Source of the DNA: Acanthosoma haemorrhoidale
Taxonomy: Eukaryota > Arthropoda > Insecta > Hemiptera > Acanthosomatidae
DNA: 64,000 bases
Reading direction: 5' to 3'
Assembly (NCBI GenBank): GCA_930367205.1
Contig: OV884014.1
Location: 117,745,768-117,809,767, forward strand
The notes under the pieces are model-generated. The model was not told where the DNA came from, made no database searches, and saw only the letters and a list, made by a program, of their open reading frames with translations. Shown here one piece after another: positions 12,201 to 25,502 of the stretch; within the stretch, counting starts at the first letter, position 1, and every line of letters starts with the position of its first letter. A program made the translations under genes and the position numbers.

Positions 12201-15200
12201 AATAGGGCAGGAGCTAACGTACCAGCTATGAAATACGCAATTTTTGTAAAAATTTGAGTTTTCGACGATATTTTCCTTGTTTTGGTATCAGGAGAACATA
12301 ATGGGGCAGGAGCTAACGTACTAGCTATGAAATACCCATTTTTTAAAAATTCGACTTTTTGACGATATTTTCCTTGTTTTCGTATCACGAGAACATAATG
12401 GGGCAGGAGCTAACGTACCAGCTATGAAATACGCATTTTTGAAAAATTCAACTTTTTGACGATATTTTTCTCCTTTTCGTATCAGGAGAACATAATAGGG
12501 CAGGAGCTAACGTACCAGCTATGAAATACGCATTTTTGTAAAAATTTGACTTTTGGACGATATTATCTTTGTTTTGGTATCAGGAGAACATAATGGGACA
12601 GGAGCTAACGTACTAGCTCTAAATACGCATTTTTGTAAAAATTCGACTTTTTGACGTCATTTTTCTTGTTTTGGTATTAGGAGAACATAATGGGGCAGGT
12701 GCTAACGTACAAGCTATGAAATACGCATTTTTGTAAAAATTCAACTTTTTTAAAATGTTTTCTTTGTTTTGGTATCAGGAGAACATAAAGGGGCAAGAGC
12801 TAACGTACAAGATCATACGATCGTATGATCAAAGTTACGAGTGAATATGACATCAAATGATGTCAAATATGATAGTGTGCCGTATCATTTGCACTTATTG
12901 TATCACGTGATACAATCGTATGATTGAAGTTACAGTGAATATACTATAAAATGATGTCGATTGGCATTATGATGGCACTCGTTAACATAATAGGGCAGGA
13001 ATTATTGTACCAGCTATGAAATACGCATTTTTGTAAAATTCTACTTTTTGACGATATTTTTCTTGTTTTGGTATGAGGAAATCATAATTGTTCAGCAGCT
13101 AACGTACCAGCTATAAAATTCTCTTATATGTAAAAATTCAACTTTTTGACGATATTTTTCTCCTTTTCGTATCAGGAGAACATAATAGGGCAGGAGCTAA
13201 CGTACTAGCTGAGAAATACGCATTTTTGTAAAAATTTGAGTTTTCGACGATATTTTCCTTGTTTTGGTATCAGGAGAACATAATGGGGCAGGAGCTAACG
13301 TACTAGCTATGAAATACCCATTTTTTAAAAATTTGACTTTTTGACGATATTTTCCTTGTTTTCGTATCAGGAGAACATAATAGGGCAGGAGCTGACGTAC
13401 TAGCTATGAAATACGCATTTTTTAAAAATTCGACTTTTTGACGATATTTTCCTGGTTTTCGTATCAGGAGAACATAATAGGGCAGGAGCTAACGTACCAG
13501 CTATGAAATACCCATTTTTTAAAAATTCGACTTTTTGACGATATTTTCCTGGTTTTCGTATCAGGAGAACATAATAGGGCAGGAGCTAACGTACCAGCTA
13601 TGAAATACGCAATTTTTGTAAAAATTTGAGTTTTCGACGATATTTTCCTTGTTTTGGTATCAGGAGAACATAATGGGGCAGGAGCTAACGTACTAGCTAT
13701 GAAATACGCATTTTCGAAAAATTCGACTTTTTGACGATATTTTCCTTGATTTCGTATCAGGAGAACATAAAAGAGCAGGAGCTAACGTTCCAGCTATGAA
13801 ATACCCATTTTTTAAAAATTCGACTTTTTGACGATATTTTCCTTGTTTTCGTATCACGAGAACATAATGGGGCAGGAGCTAACGTACCAGCTATGAGATA
13901 CCCATTTTTTTAAAATTTGACTTTTTGACGATATTTTCCTGGTTTTCATATCAGGAGAACATAATGGGCAGGAGCTAACGTACTAGCTATGAAATACGCA
14001 TTTTTGAAAAATTCAACTTTTTGACGATATTTTTCTCCTTTTCGTATCAGGAGAACATAATAGGGCAGGAGCTAACGTACCAGCTATGAAATACGCATTT
14101 TTGTAAAAATTTGACTTTTGGACGATATTATCTTTGTTTTGGTATCAGGAGAACATAATGGGACAGGAGCTAACGTACTAGCTCTAAATACGCATTTTTG
14201 TAAAAATTCGACTTTTTGACGTCATTTTTCTTGTTTTGGTATTAGGAGAACATAATGGGGCAGGTGCTAACGTACAAGCTATGAAATACGCATTTTTGTA
14301 AAAATTCAACTTTTTTAAAATGTTTTCTTTGTTTTGGTATCAGGAGAACATAAAGGGGCAAGAGCTAACGTACAAGATCATACGATCGTATGATCAAAGT
14401 TACGAGTGAATATGACATCAAATGATGTCAAATATGATAGTGTGCCGTATCATTTGCACTTATTGTATCACGTGATACAATCGTATGATTGAAGTTACAG
14501 TGAATATACTATAAAATGATGTCGATTGGCATTATGATGGCACTCGTTAACATAATAGGGCAGGAATTATTGTACCAGCTATGAAATACGCATTTTTGTA
14601 AAATTCTACTTTTTGACGATATTTTTCTTGTTTTGGTATGAGGAAATCATAATTGTTCAGGAGCTAACGTACCAGCTATAAAATACTCTTATATGTAAAA
14701 ATTTAACTTTTTGATGACATTTTCCTTGTTTTGGTATCAGGAGAACATAATAAGGCAGGAGCTAACGTACTAGCTGAGAAATACGCATTTTTGTAAAAAT
14801 TTGAGTTTTCGACGATATTTTCCTTGTTTTCGTATCAGGAGAACATAATAGGCCAGGAGCTGACGTACTAGCTATGAAATACGCATTTTTTAAAAATTCG
14901 ACTTTTTGACGATATTTTCCTGGTTTTCGTATCAGGAGAACATAATAGGGCAGGAGCTAACGTACCAGCTATGAAATACCCATTTTTTAAAAATTCGACT
15001 TTTTGACGATATTTTCCTGGTTTTCATATCAGGAGAACATAATGGGGCAGGAGCTAACGTACTAGCTATGAAATACGCATTTTTGAAAAATTCAACTTTT
15101 TGACGATATTTTTCTCCTTTTCGTATCAGGAGAACATAATAGGGCAGGAGCTAACGTACCAGCTATGAAATACGCATTTTTGTAAAAATTTGACTTTTGG

Positions 15201-15454
15201 ACGATATTATCTTTGTTTTGGTATCAGGAGAACATAATGGGACAGGAGCTAACGTACTAGCTCTAAATACGCATTTTTGTAAAAATTCGACTTTTTGACG
15301 TCATTTTTCTTGTTTTGGTATTAGGAGAACATAATGGGGCAGGTGCTAACGTACAAGCTATGAAATACGCATTTTTGTAAAAATTCAACTTTTTTAAAAT
15401 GTTTTCTTTGTTTTGGTATCAGGAGAACATAAAGGGGCAAGAGCTAACGTACAA

Positions 15455-18400
15455 GATCATACGATCGTATGATCAAAGTTACGAGTGAATATGACATCAA
15501 ATGATGTCAAATATGATAGTGTGCCGTATCATTTGCACTCATTGTATCACGTGATACGATCGTATGATTGAAGTCATGAATGAATATAACATCAAAAGAT
15601 GTCGATTATGATAGTGTGCCGCATCATTAGCACACATTGTATCACATGATACGATTGTATGATTGAAGTTACGAGTGAATATAACATCAAATGATTTCGA
15701 ATATGATAATGAACCGCATCATTGGCAATCATTATATCACGTGATACCATCATATGATTGAAGTCACGAGTGAATATAACATCAAATGATGTTGGATATG
15801 ATTGTATAATGTATCATTAGCACTCATTGTTTCACGTGATAAGATCGTATGATTAAAGTTACAGGTGAATATAATATCAATTGATGTCGTATATGATAGC
15901 GCACCATATCATTAGCACTTATTGTATCATGTGATATGATCGTATGATTGAAGTCACGAGTGAATATAACATCAAATAATGCTAAATATGATTGTTTAGT
16001 GTAGCATTGACACTCATTGTATCACGAGATACGATCGTATGATTAAAGTCACGAGTGAATATACTATAAAATGATGTCGATTATGATAGTGTACCACATC
16101 ATTGGCACTCATTGTTTCACGTGATACGATCGTATGATTAAAGTTACAGGTGAATATAACATCAAATGATGTCGATTATGATAGTGTACCGCATCATTGG
16201 CACTCATTATATCTCGTGATACGATCGTATGATGAAAGTTACGAGTGAATATAACATCAAATGATGTCGAATAGGATTGTATAATGTATCATTAGCACTC
16301 ATTGTTTCACGTGATACGATCGTATGATTAAAGTTACGATTGGAGATACTAATAAATGATGTTGAATATAATAGTGCACCATATCATTAGCACTTATTGT
16401 ATCATGTGATGCGATCGTATGATTAAAGTTACAAGTGAATATAACATCAAATGATGTCGATTATAATAGTGTACCGCATCATTGGCACTCATTATATCAC
16501 GTGATTTTATCGTATGATTGAAGTCACGAGTGAATATAACATCAAATAATGCTAAATATGATTGTATAGTGTAGCATTGACACTCATTGTATCACGAGAT
16601 ACGATCGTATGATTGAAGTCACGAGTGAATATAACATCAAATGATGTTGGATATGATTGTATAATGTATCATTAGCACTCATTGTTTCACGTGATAAGAT
16701 CGTATGATTAAAGTTACAGGTGAATATAATATCAATTGATGTCGTATATGATAGCACACCATATCATTAGCACTTATTGTATCATGTGATATGATCGTAT
16801 GATTGAAGTCACGAGTGAATATAACATCAAATAATGCTAAATATGATTGTTTAGTGTAGCATTGACACTCATTGTATCACGAGATACGATCGTATGATTA
16901 AAGTCACGAGTGAATATACTATAAAATGATGTCGATTATGATAGTGTACCACATCATTGGCACTCATTGTTTCACGTGATACGATCGTATGATTAAAGTT
17001 ACAGGTGAATATAACATCAAATGATGTCGATTATGATAGTGTACCGCATCATTGGCACTCATTATATCTCGTGATACGATCGTATGATGAAAGTTACGAG
17101 TGAATATAACATCAAATGATGTCGAATAGGATTGTATAATGTATCATTAGCACTCATTGTTTCACGTGATACGATCGTATGATTAAAGTTACGATTGGAG
17201 ATACTAATAAATGATGTTGAATATAATAGTGCACCATATCATTAGCACTTATTGTATCATGTGATGCGATCGTATGATTAAAGTTACAAGTGAATATAAC
17301 ATCAAATGATGTCGATTATAATAGTGTACCGCATCATTGGCACTCATTATATCACGTGATTTTATCGTATGATTGAAGTCACGAGTGAATATAACATCAA
17401 ATAATGCTAAATATGATTGTATAGTGTAGCATTGACACTCATTGTATCACGAGATACGATCGTATGATTGAAGTCACGAGTGAATATAACATCAAATGAT
17501 GTTGAATATGATTGTATAATGTATCATTAGCACTCATTGTTTCACGTGATACGATCGTATGATTAAAGTTACAGGTGAATATAACATCAAATGATGTCGA
17601 TTATGATAGTGTACCGCATCATTAGCACTCATTGTTTCACGTGATACGATCGTATGATTAAAGTTACGAGTAAATATAACATCAAATGATGTCGAATATG
17701 ATAATGTACCGTATCATTAGCACTCATATCATTACATGATACGATCGTATGATGAAAGTTACGAGTGAATATAACATCAAATGATGTTGAATATGATTGT
17801 ATAATGTATCATTAGCACTCATTGTTTCACGTGATACGATCGTATGATTAAAGTTATGAGTGAAGATAACATCAAATGATGTTGAATATGATTGTATAAT
17901 GTATCATTAGCACTCATTGTTTCACGTGATACGATCGTATGATGAAAGTTACAGGTGAATATAATATCAATTGATGTCGTATATGATAGCGCACCATATC
18001 ATTAGCACTTATTATATCATGTGATGTGATCGTATGATTAAAGTTACAAGTGAATATAACATGAAATAATGTCGATTATAATAGTGTAGCACATCATTGG
18101 CACTCATTATATCACGTGATACGATCGTATGATTAAGGTTACGAGTGAATAAACTATTAAATGATGTCGAATATGATAGTGTACCGCATCATTGGCACTC
18201 ATTGTTTCACGTGATACGATCGTATGATTAAAGTTACAGGTGAATATAACATCAAATGATGTCGATTATGATAGTGTACTGCATCATTGGCACTCATTAT
18301 ATCACTTGATACGATCGTATGATTGAGGTCACGAGTGAATATATCATCAAATGATGTTGAATATGATAGTGTTGCGTATCATAAGCACTCATTGTATCAC

Positions 18401-19475
18401 GTGATACGATCGTATGATGAAAGTTACGAGTGAATATAACATCAAATGATGTCGAATAGGATTGTATAGTATATCATTAGCACTTATTGTTTCACGTGAT
18501 ACGATCGTATGATTAAAGTTACGATTGGAGATACTAATAAATGATGTTGAATATAATAGTGCACCATATCATTAGCACTTATTGTATCATGTTATGCGAT
18601 CGTATGATTAAAGTTACAAGCGAATATAACATCAAATGATGTCGATTATAATAGTGTACCACATCATTGGCACTCATTATATCACGTGATACGATCGTAT
18701 GATTGAAGTCACGAGTGAATATAATATCAAATGATGTCAATTATGATAGTGTTGCGTATCATTAGCACTCATTGTTTCACGTGATACGATCGTATGATTA
18801 AAGATACGATTGGAGATACTAATAAATGATGTTGAATATAATAGTGCACCATATTATTAGCACTTATTGTATCATGTGATGCGATCGTATGATTAAAGTT
18901 ACAAGTGAATATAACATCAAATGATGTCGATTATAATAGTGTACCGCATCATTGGCACTCATTATATCACGTGATACTATCGTATGATTGAAGTCACGAG
19001 TGAATATAACATCAAATGATGTCGATTATAATAGTGTACCGCATCATTGGCACTCATTATATCACGTGATACTATCGTATGATTGAAGTCACGAGTGAAT
19101 ATAACATCAAATAATGCTAAATATAATTGTAAAGTGTAGCATTGACACTCATTGTATCACGAGATACGATCGTATGATTGAAGTCACGAGTGAATATAAC
19201 ATCAAATAATGCTAAATATGATTGTATAGTGTAGCATTGACACTCATTGTATCACGAGATACGATCGTATGATTAAAGTCACGAGTGAATATAACATCAA
19301 ATGATGTTGAATATGATTGTATAATGTATCATTAGCACTCATTGTTTCACGTGATACGATCGTATGATTAAAGTTACGAGTGAATATACTATTAAATGAT
19401 GTCGATTATGATAGTGTACCGCATCATAGGCACTATTTGTATCACGTGATACGATCGTATGATCAAAGCTACGAG
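15455..19475. repeat. Long family B satellite array (4.0 kb)
   Basis: About 42 tandem 95 bp monomers. Spacing of the GATCGTATGAT landmark is exactly 95 bp wherever measured (16128, 16223, 16318, 16413, 16508, 16603). Each monomer reads roughly: CGATCGTATGATT, AAAGTTACGAGTGAATATAA, CATCAAATGATGTCGAT, a variable middle, CATCATTGGCACTCATTGT, ATCACGTGATA. A distinct subtype has AAATAATGCTAAATATGATT and GTAGCATTGACACTC with CACGAG in place of CACGTG. The array enters through the same palindrome as the short blocks and exits through GATCAAAGCTACGAG into TTAACATAATAGGG. No coding potential is seen. Confidence 0.95.
15775..17484. repeat. 855 bp tandem duplication inside the B array
   Basis: Nine consecutive B monomers (9 x 95 = 855 bp) are duplicated: about 15775-16629 and 16630-17484. 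The rare GATGTTGGATATG monomer recurs at an 855 bp offset (15786 and 16641), as do the ATCAATTGATGTCGTATATG monomer and the GATTGGAGATACTAATAAATG monomer. Very few differences are visible, for example GATAGCGCACC against GATAGCACACC. This is a second level of higher-order structure, specific to family B. Confidence 0.82.
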
Positions 19476-21261
19476 TTAACATAATAGGGCAGGAATTATT
19501 GTACCAGCTATGAAATACGCATTTTTGTAAAATTCTACTTTTTGACGATATTTTTCTTGTTTTGGTATGAGGAAATCATAATTGTTCACGAGCTAACGTA
19601 CCAGCTATAAAATACTCTTATATGTAAAAATTTAACTTTTTGATGACATTTTCCTTGTTTTGGTATCAGGAGAACATAATAAGGCAGGAGCTAACGTACT
19701 AGCTGAGAAATACGCATTTTTGTAAAAATTTGAGTTTTCGACGATATTTTCCTTGTTTTGGTATCAGGAGAACATAATGGGGCAGGAGCTAACGTACTAG
19801 CTATGAAATACCCATTTTTTAAAAATTTGACTTTTTGACGATATTTTCCTTGTTTTCATATCAGGAGAACATAATGGGGCAGGAGCTAACGTACTAGCTA
19901 TGAAATACGCATTTTTGATAAATTCAACTTTTTGACGATATTTTTCTCCTTTTCGTATCAGGAGAACATAATAGGGCAGGAGCTAACGTACCAGCTATGA
20001 AATACGCATTTTTGTGAAAATTTGACTTTTGGACGATATTATCTTTGTTTTGGTATCAGGAGAACATAATGGGACAGGAGCTAACGTACTAGCTCTAAAT
20101 ACGCTTATATGTAAAAATTTAACTTTTTGACGTCATTTTTCTTGTTTTGGTATTAGGAGAACATAATAAGGCAGGAGCTAACGTACTAGCTGAGAAATAC
20201 GCATTTTTGTAAAAATTTGAGTTTTCGACGATATTTTCCTTGTTTTGGTATCAGGAGAACATAATGGGGCAGGAGCTAACGTACTAGCTATGAAATACCC
20301 ATTTTTTAAAAATTTGACTTTTTGACGATATTTTCCTTGTTTTCGTATCAGGAGAACATAATAGGGCAGGAGCTGACGTACTAGCTATGAAATACGCATT
20401 TTTTAAAAATTCGACTTTTTGACGATATTTTCCTGGTTTTCGTATCAGGAGAACATAATAGGGCAGGAGCTAACGTACCAGCTATGAAATACCCATTTTT
20501 TAAAAATTCGACTTTTTGACGATATTTTCCTGGTTTTCGTATCAGGAGAACATAATAGGGCAGGAGCTAACGTACCAGCTATGAAATACGCAATTTTTGT
20601 AAAAATTTGAGTTTTCGACGATATTTTCCTGGTTTTCATATCTGGAGAACATAATGGGGCAGGAGCTAACGTACTAGCTATGAAATACGCATTTTTGAAA
20701 AATTCAACTTTTTGACGATATTTTTCTCCTTTTCGTATCAGGAGAACATAATAGGGCAGGAGCTAACGTACCAGCTATGAAATACGCATTTTTGTAAAAA
20801 TTTGACTTTTGGACGATATTATCTTTGTTTTGGTATCAGGAGAACATAATGGGACAGGAGCTAACGTAGTAGCTCTAAATACGCATTTTTGTGAAAATTC
20901 GACTTTTTGACGTCATTTTTCTTGTTTTGGTATTGGGAGAACATAATGGGGCAGGAGCTAACGTACTAGCTATGAAATACGCATTTTTGAAAAATTCAAC
21001 TTTTTGACGATATTTTTCTCCTTTTCGTATCAGGAGAACATAATAGGGCAGGAGCTAACGTACCAGCTATGAAATACGCATTTTTGTAAAAATTTGACTT
21101 TTGGACGATATTATCTTTGTTTTGGTATCAGGAGAACATAATGGGACAGGAGCTAACGTACTAGCTCTAAATACGCATTTTTGTAAAAATTCGACTTTTT
21201 GACGTCATTTTTCTTTGTTTTGGTATCAGGAGAACATAAAGGGGCAAGAGCTAACGTACAA
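19476..21261. repeat. Family A HOR block 2
   Basis: 1786 bp of family A monomers between two expanded B arrays. It has the same length and the same rare-variant order as the block at 31846-33631, so the two are segmental duplicates. It contains no short B block and no gene. Confidence 0.93.
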
Positions 21262-22241
21262 GATCATACGTTCGTATGATCAAAGTTACGAGTGAATATG
21301 ACATCAAATGATGTCAAATATGATAGTGTGCCGTATCATTTGCACTTATTGTATCACGTGATACAATCGTATGATTGAAGTTACAGTGAATATACTATTA
21401 AATAATGTCGATTATGACAGTGTACTGTATCATTGGCACTCATTGTATCACGTGATACGATCGTATGATTGAAGTCATGAATGAATATAACATCAAATGA
21501 TGTCGATTATGATAGTGTGCCGCATCATTAGCACACATTGTATCACATGATACGATTGTATGATTGAAGTTACGAGTGAATATAACATCAAATGATTTCG
21601 AATATGATAATGAACCGCATCATTGGCAATCATTATATCACGTGATACCATCATATGATTGAAGTCACGAGTGAATATAACATCAAATGATGTTGGATAT
21701 GATTGTATAATGTATCATTGGCACTCATTATATCACGTGATACTATCGTATGATTGAAGTCACGAGTGAATATAACATCAAATGATGTCGATTATAATAG
21801 TGTACCGCATCATTGGCACTCATTATATCACGTGATACTATCGTATGATTGAAGTCACGAGTGAATATAACATCAAATAATGCTAAATATGATTGTAAAG
21901 TGTAGCATTGACACTCATTGTATCACGAGATACGATCGTATGATTGAAGTCACGAGTGAATATAACATCAAATAATGCTAAATATGATTGTATAGTGTAG
22001 CATTGACACTCATTGTATCACGAGATACGATCGTATGATTGAAGTCACGAGTGAATATAACATCAAATGATGTTGAATATGATTGTATAATGTATCATTA
22101 GCACTCATTGTTTCACGTGATACGATCGTATGATTAAAGTTACGAGTGAATATACTATTAAATGATGTCGATTATGATAGTGTACCGCATCATAGGCACT
22201 ATTTGTATCACGTGATACGATCGTATGATCAAAGCTACGAG
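21262..22241. repeat. Expanded family B block (980 bp)
   Basis: About ten B monomers, entered by a variant palindrome (CATACGTTCGTATG) and left by GATCAAAGCTACGAG into TTAACATAATAGGG. It is one of four blocks of exactly 980 bp (21262, 24523, 36011, 38095). Monomer order follows the head and tail of the longer arrays, with the middle missing. Confidence 0.93.
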
Positions 22242-24522
22242 TTAACATAATAGGGCAGGAATTATTGTACCAGCTATGAAATACGCATTTTTGTAAAATT
22301 CTACTTTTTGACGATATTTTTCTTGTTTTGGTATGAGGAAATCATAATTGTTCAGGAGCTAACGTACCAGCTATAAAATACTCTTATATGTAAAAATTTA
22401 ACTTTTTGATGACATTTTCCTTGTTTTGGTATCAGGAGAACATAATAAGGCAGGAGCTAACGTACTAGCTGGGAAATACGCATTTTTGTAAAAATTTGAG
22501 TTTTCGACGATATTTTCCTTGTTTTGGTATCAGGAGAACATAATGGGGCAGGAGCTAACGTACTAGCTATGAAATACCCATTTTTTAAAAATTTGACTTT
22601 TTGACGATATTTTCCTTGTTTTCGTATCAGGAGAACATAATAGGGCAGGAGCTGACGTACTAGCTATGAAATACGCATTTTTTAAAAATTTGACTTTTTG
22701 ACGATATTTTCCTGGTTTTCGTATCAGGAGAACATAATAGGGCAGGAGCTAACGTACCAGCTATGAAATACCCATTTTTTAAAAATTCGACTTTTTGACG
22801 ATATTTTCCTGGTTTTCGTATCAGGAGAACATAATAGGGCAGGAGCTAACGTACCAGCTATGAAATACGCAATTTTTGTAAAAATTTGAGTTTTCGACGA
22901 TATTTTCCTTGTTTTGGTATCAGGAGAACATAATGGGGCAGGAGCTAACGTACTAGCTATGAAATACGCATTTTCGAAAAATTCGACTTTTTGACGATAT
23001 TTTCCTTGATTTCGTATCAGGAGAACATAAAAGAGCAGGAGCTAACGTTCCAGCTATGAAATACCCATTTTTTAAAAATTCGACTTTTTGACGATATTTT
23101 CCTGGTTTTCATATCAGGAGAACATAATGGGGCAGGAGCTAACGTACTAGCTATGAAATACGCATTTTTGAAAAATTCAACTTTTTGACGATATTTTTCT
23201 CCTTTTCGTATCAGGAGAACATAATAGGGCAGGAGCTAACGTACCAGCTATGAAATACGCATTTTTGTAAAAATTTGACTTTTGGACGATATTATCTTTG
23301 TTTTGGTATCAGGAGAACATAATGGGACAGGAGCTAACGTACAAGATCATACGATCGTATGATCAAAGTTACGAGTGAATATGACATCAAATGATGTCAA
23401 ATATGATAGTGTGCCGTATCATTTGCACTTATTGTATCACGTGATACAATCGTATGATTGAAGTTACAGTGAATATACTATAAAATGATGTCGATTGGCA
23501 TTATGATGGCACTCGTTAACATAATAGGGCAGGAATTATTGTACCAGCTATGAAATACGCATTTTTGTAAAATTCTACTTTTTGACGATATTTTTCTTGT
23601 TTTGGTATGAGGAAATCATAATTGTTCAGGAGCTAACGTACCAGCTATAAAATACTCTTATATGTAAAAATTTAACTTTTTGACGATATTTTCCTGGTTT
23701 TCGTATCAGGAGAACATAATAGGGCAGGAGCTAACGTACCAGCTATGAAATACCCATTTTTTAAAAATTCGACTTTTTGACGATATTTTCCTGGTTTTCG
23801 TATCAGGAGAACATAATAGGGCAGGAGCTAACGTACCAGCTATGAAATACGCAATTTTTGTAAAAATTTGAGTTTTCGACGATATTTTCCTGGTTTTCAT
23901 ATCTGGAGAACATAATGGGGCAGGAGCTAACGTACTAGCTATGAAATACGCATTTTTGAAAAATTCAACTTTTTGACGATATTTTTCTCCTTTTCGTATC
24001 AGGAGAACATAATAGGGCAGGAGCTAACGTACCAGCTATGAAATACGCATTTTTGTAAAAATTTGACTTTTGGACGATATTATCTTTGTTTTGGTATCAG
24101 GAGAACATAATGGGACAGGAGCTAACGTACTAGCTCTAAATACGCATTTTTGTGAAAATTCGACTTTTTGACGTCATTTTTCTTGTTTTGGTATTGGGAG
24201 AACATAATGGGGCAGGAGCTAACGTACTAGCTATGAAATACGCATTTTTGAAAAATTCAACTTTTTGACGATATTTTTCTCCTTTTCGTATCAGGAGAAC
24301 ATAATAGGGCAGGAGCTAACGTACCAGCTATGAAATACGCATTTTTGTAAAAATTTGACTTTTGGACGATATTATCTTTGTTTTGGTATCAGGAGAACAT
24401 AATGGGACAGGAGCTAACGTACTAGCTCTAAATACGCATTTTTGTAAAAATTCGACTTTTTGACGTCATTTTTCTTTGTTTTGGTATCAGGAGAACATAA
24501 AGGGGCAAGAGCTAACGTACAA
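22242..24522. repeat. Family A HOR block 3 with one short B block
   Basis: A monomers with a 171 bp B block at 23345-23515. The A monomer before that B block goes straight from GGGACAGGAGCTAACGTAC to AAGATCATACG, so the last two A monomers of the standard HOR are absent. No gene is seen. Confidence 0.92.
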
Positions 24523-25502
24523 GATCATACGTTCGTATGATCAAAGTTACGAGTGAATATGACATCAAATGATGTCAAATATGATAGTGTGCCGTATCAT
24601 TTGCACTTATTGTATCACGTGATACAATCGTATGATTGAAGTTACAGTGAATATACTATTAAATAATGTCGATTATGACAGTGTACTGTATCATTGGCAC
24701 TCATTGTATCACGTGATACGATCGTATGATTGAAGTCATGAATGAATATAACATCAAATGATGTCGATTATGATAGTGTGCCGCATCATTAGCACACATT
24801 GTATCACATGATACGATTGTATGATTGAAGTTACGAGTGAATATAACATCAAATGATTTCGAATATGATAATGAACCGCATCATTGGCAATCATTATATC
24901 ACGTGATACCATCATATGATTGAAGTCACGAGTGAATATAACATCAAATGATGTTGGATATGATTGTATAATGTATCATTGGCACTCATTATATCACGTG
25001 ATACTATCGTATGATTGAAGTCACGAGTGAATATAACATCAAATGATGTCGATTATAATAGTGTACCGCATCATTGGCACTCATTATATCACGTGATACT
25101 ATCGTATGATTGAAGTCACGAGTGAATATAACATCAAATAATGCTAAATATGATTGTAAAGTGTAGCATTGACACTCATTGTATCACGAGATACGATCGT
25201 ATGATTGAAGTCACGAGTGAATATAACATCAAATAATGCTAAATATGATTGTATAGTGTAGCATTGACACTCATTGTATCACGAGATACGATCGTATGAT
25301 TGAAGTCACGAGTGAATATAACATCAAATGATGTTGAATATGATTGTATAATGTATCATTAGCACTCATTGTTTCACGTGATACGATCGTATGATTAAAG
25401 TTACGAGTGAATATACTATTAAATGATGTCGATTATGTTAGTGTACCGCATCATAGGCACTATTTGTATCACGTGATACGATCGTATGATCAAAGCTACG
25501 AG
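24523..25502. repeat. Expanded family B block (980 bp)
   Basis: Second copy of the 21262-22241 block, 3261 bp downstream, with the same central variant in the entry palindrome. It belongs to the 3261 bp tandem duplication. Confidence 0.93.

Larger units (their letters stand above)
1..15454. repeat. Family A satellite HOR array, block 1
   Basis: Tandem 97-98 bp AT-rich monomers, recognised by the recurring segments GAAATACGCATTTTT, GACGATATTTTCCT, ATCAGGAGAACATAAT and GGGCAGGAGCTAACGTAC. The monomers are diverged from each other but recur in fixed order as a higher-order unit that ends in a short family B block. Short B blocks lie at 289-459, 1758-1928, 2934-3104, 5084-5254, 7234-7404, 8703-8873, 10172-10342, 12811-12981 and 14376-14546. 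Distances between B starts are 1469, 1176, 2150, 2150, 1469, 1469, 2639, 1565 and 1079 bp. The departures from 1469 are whole numbers of monomers within a base or two. No gene is visible; the 64- and 98-codon open frames here are read-through of repeats. Confidence 0.95.

Noticed and set aside
13400..13500. CENP-B-box-like TTTCGTATCAGGAGAAC in family A
   Set aside because: It matches TTCG and the central A of the box but has AGAA where CGGG is required.
15455..19475. CRISPR-like regular repeat structure
   Set aside because: The whole 95 bp monomer is conserved; there are no unique spacers and no cas genes.
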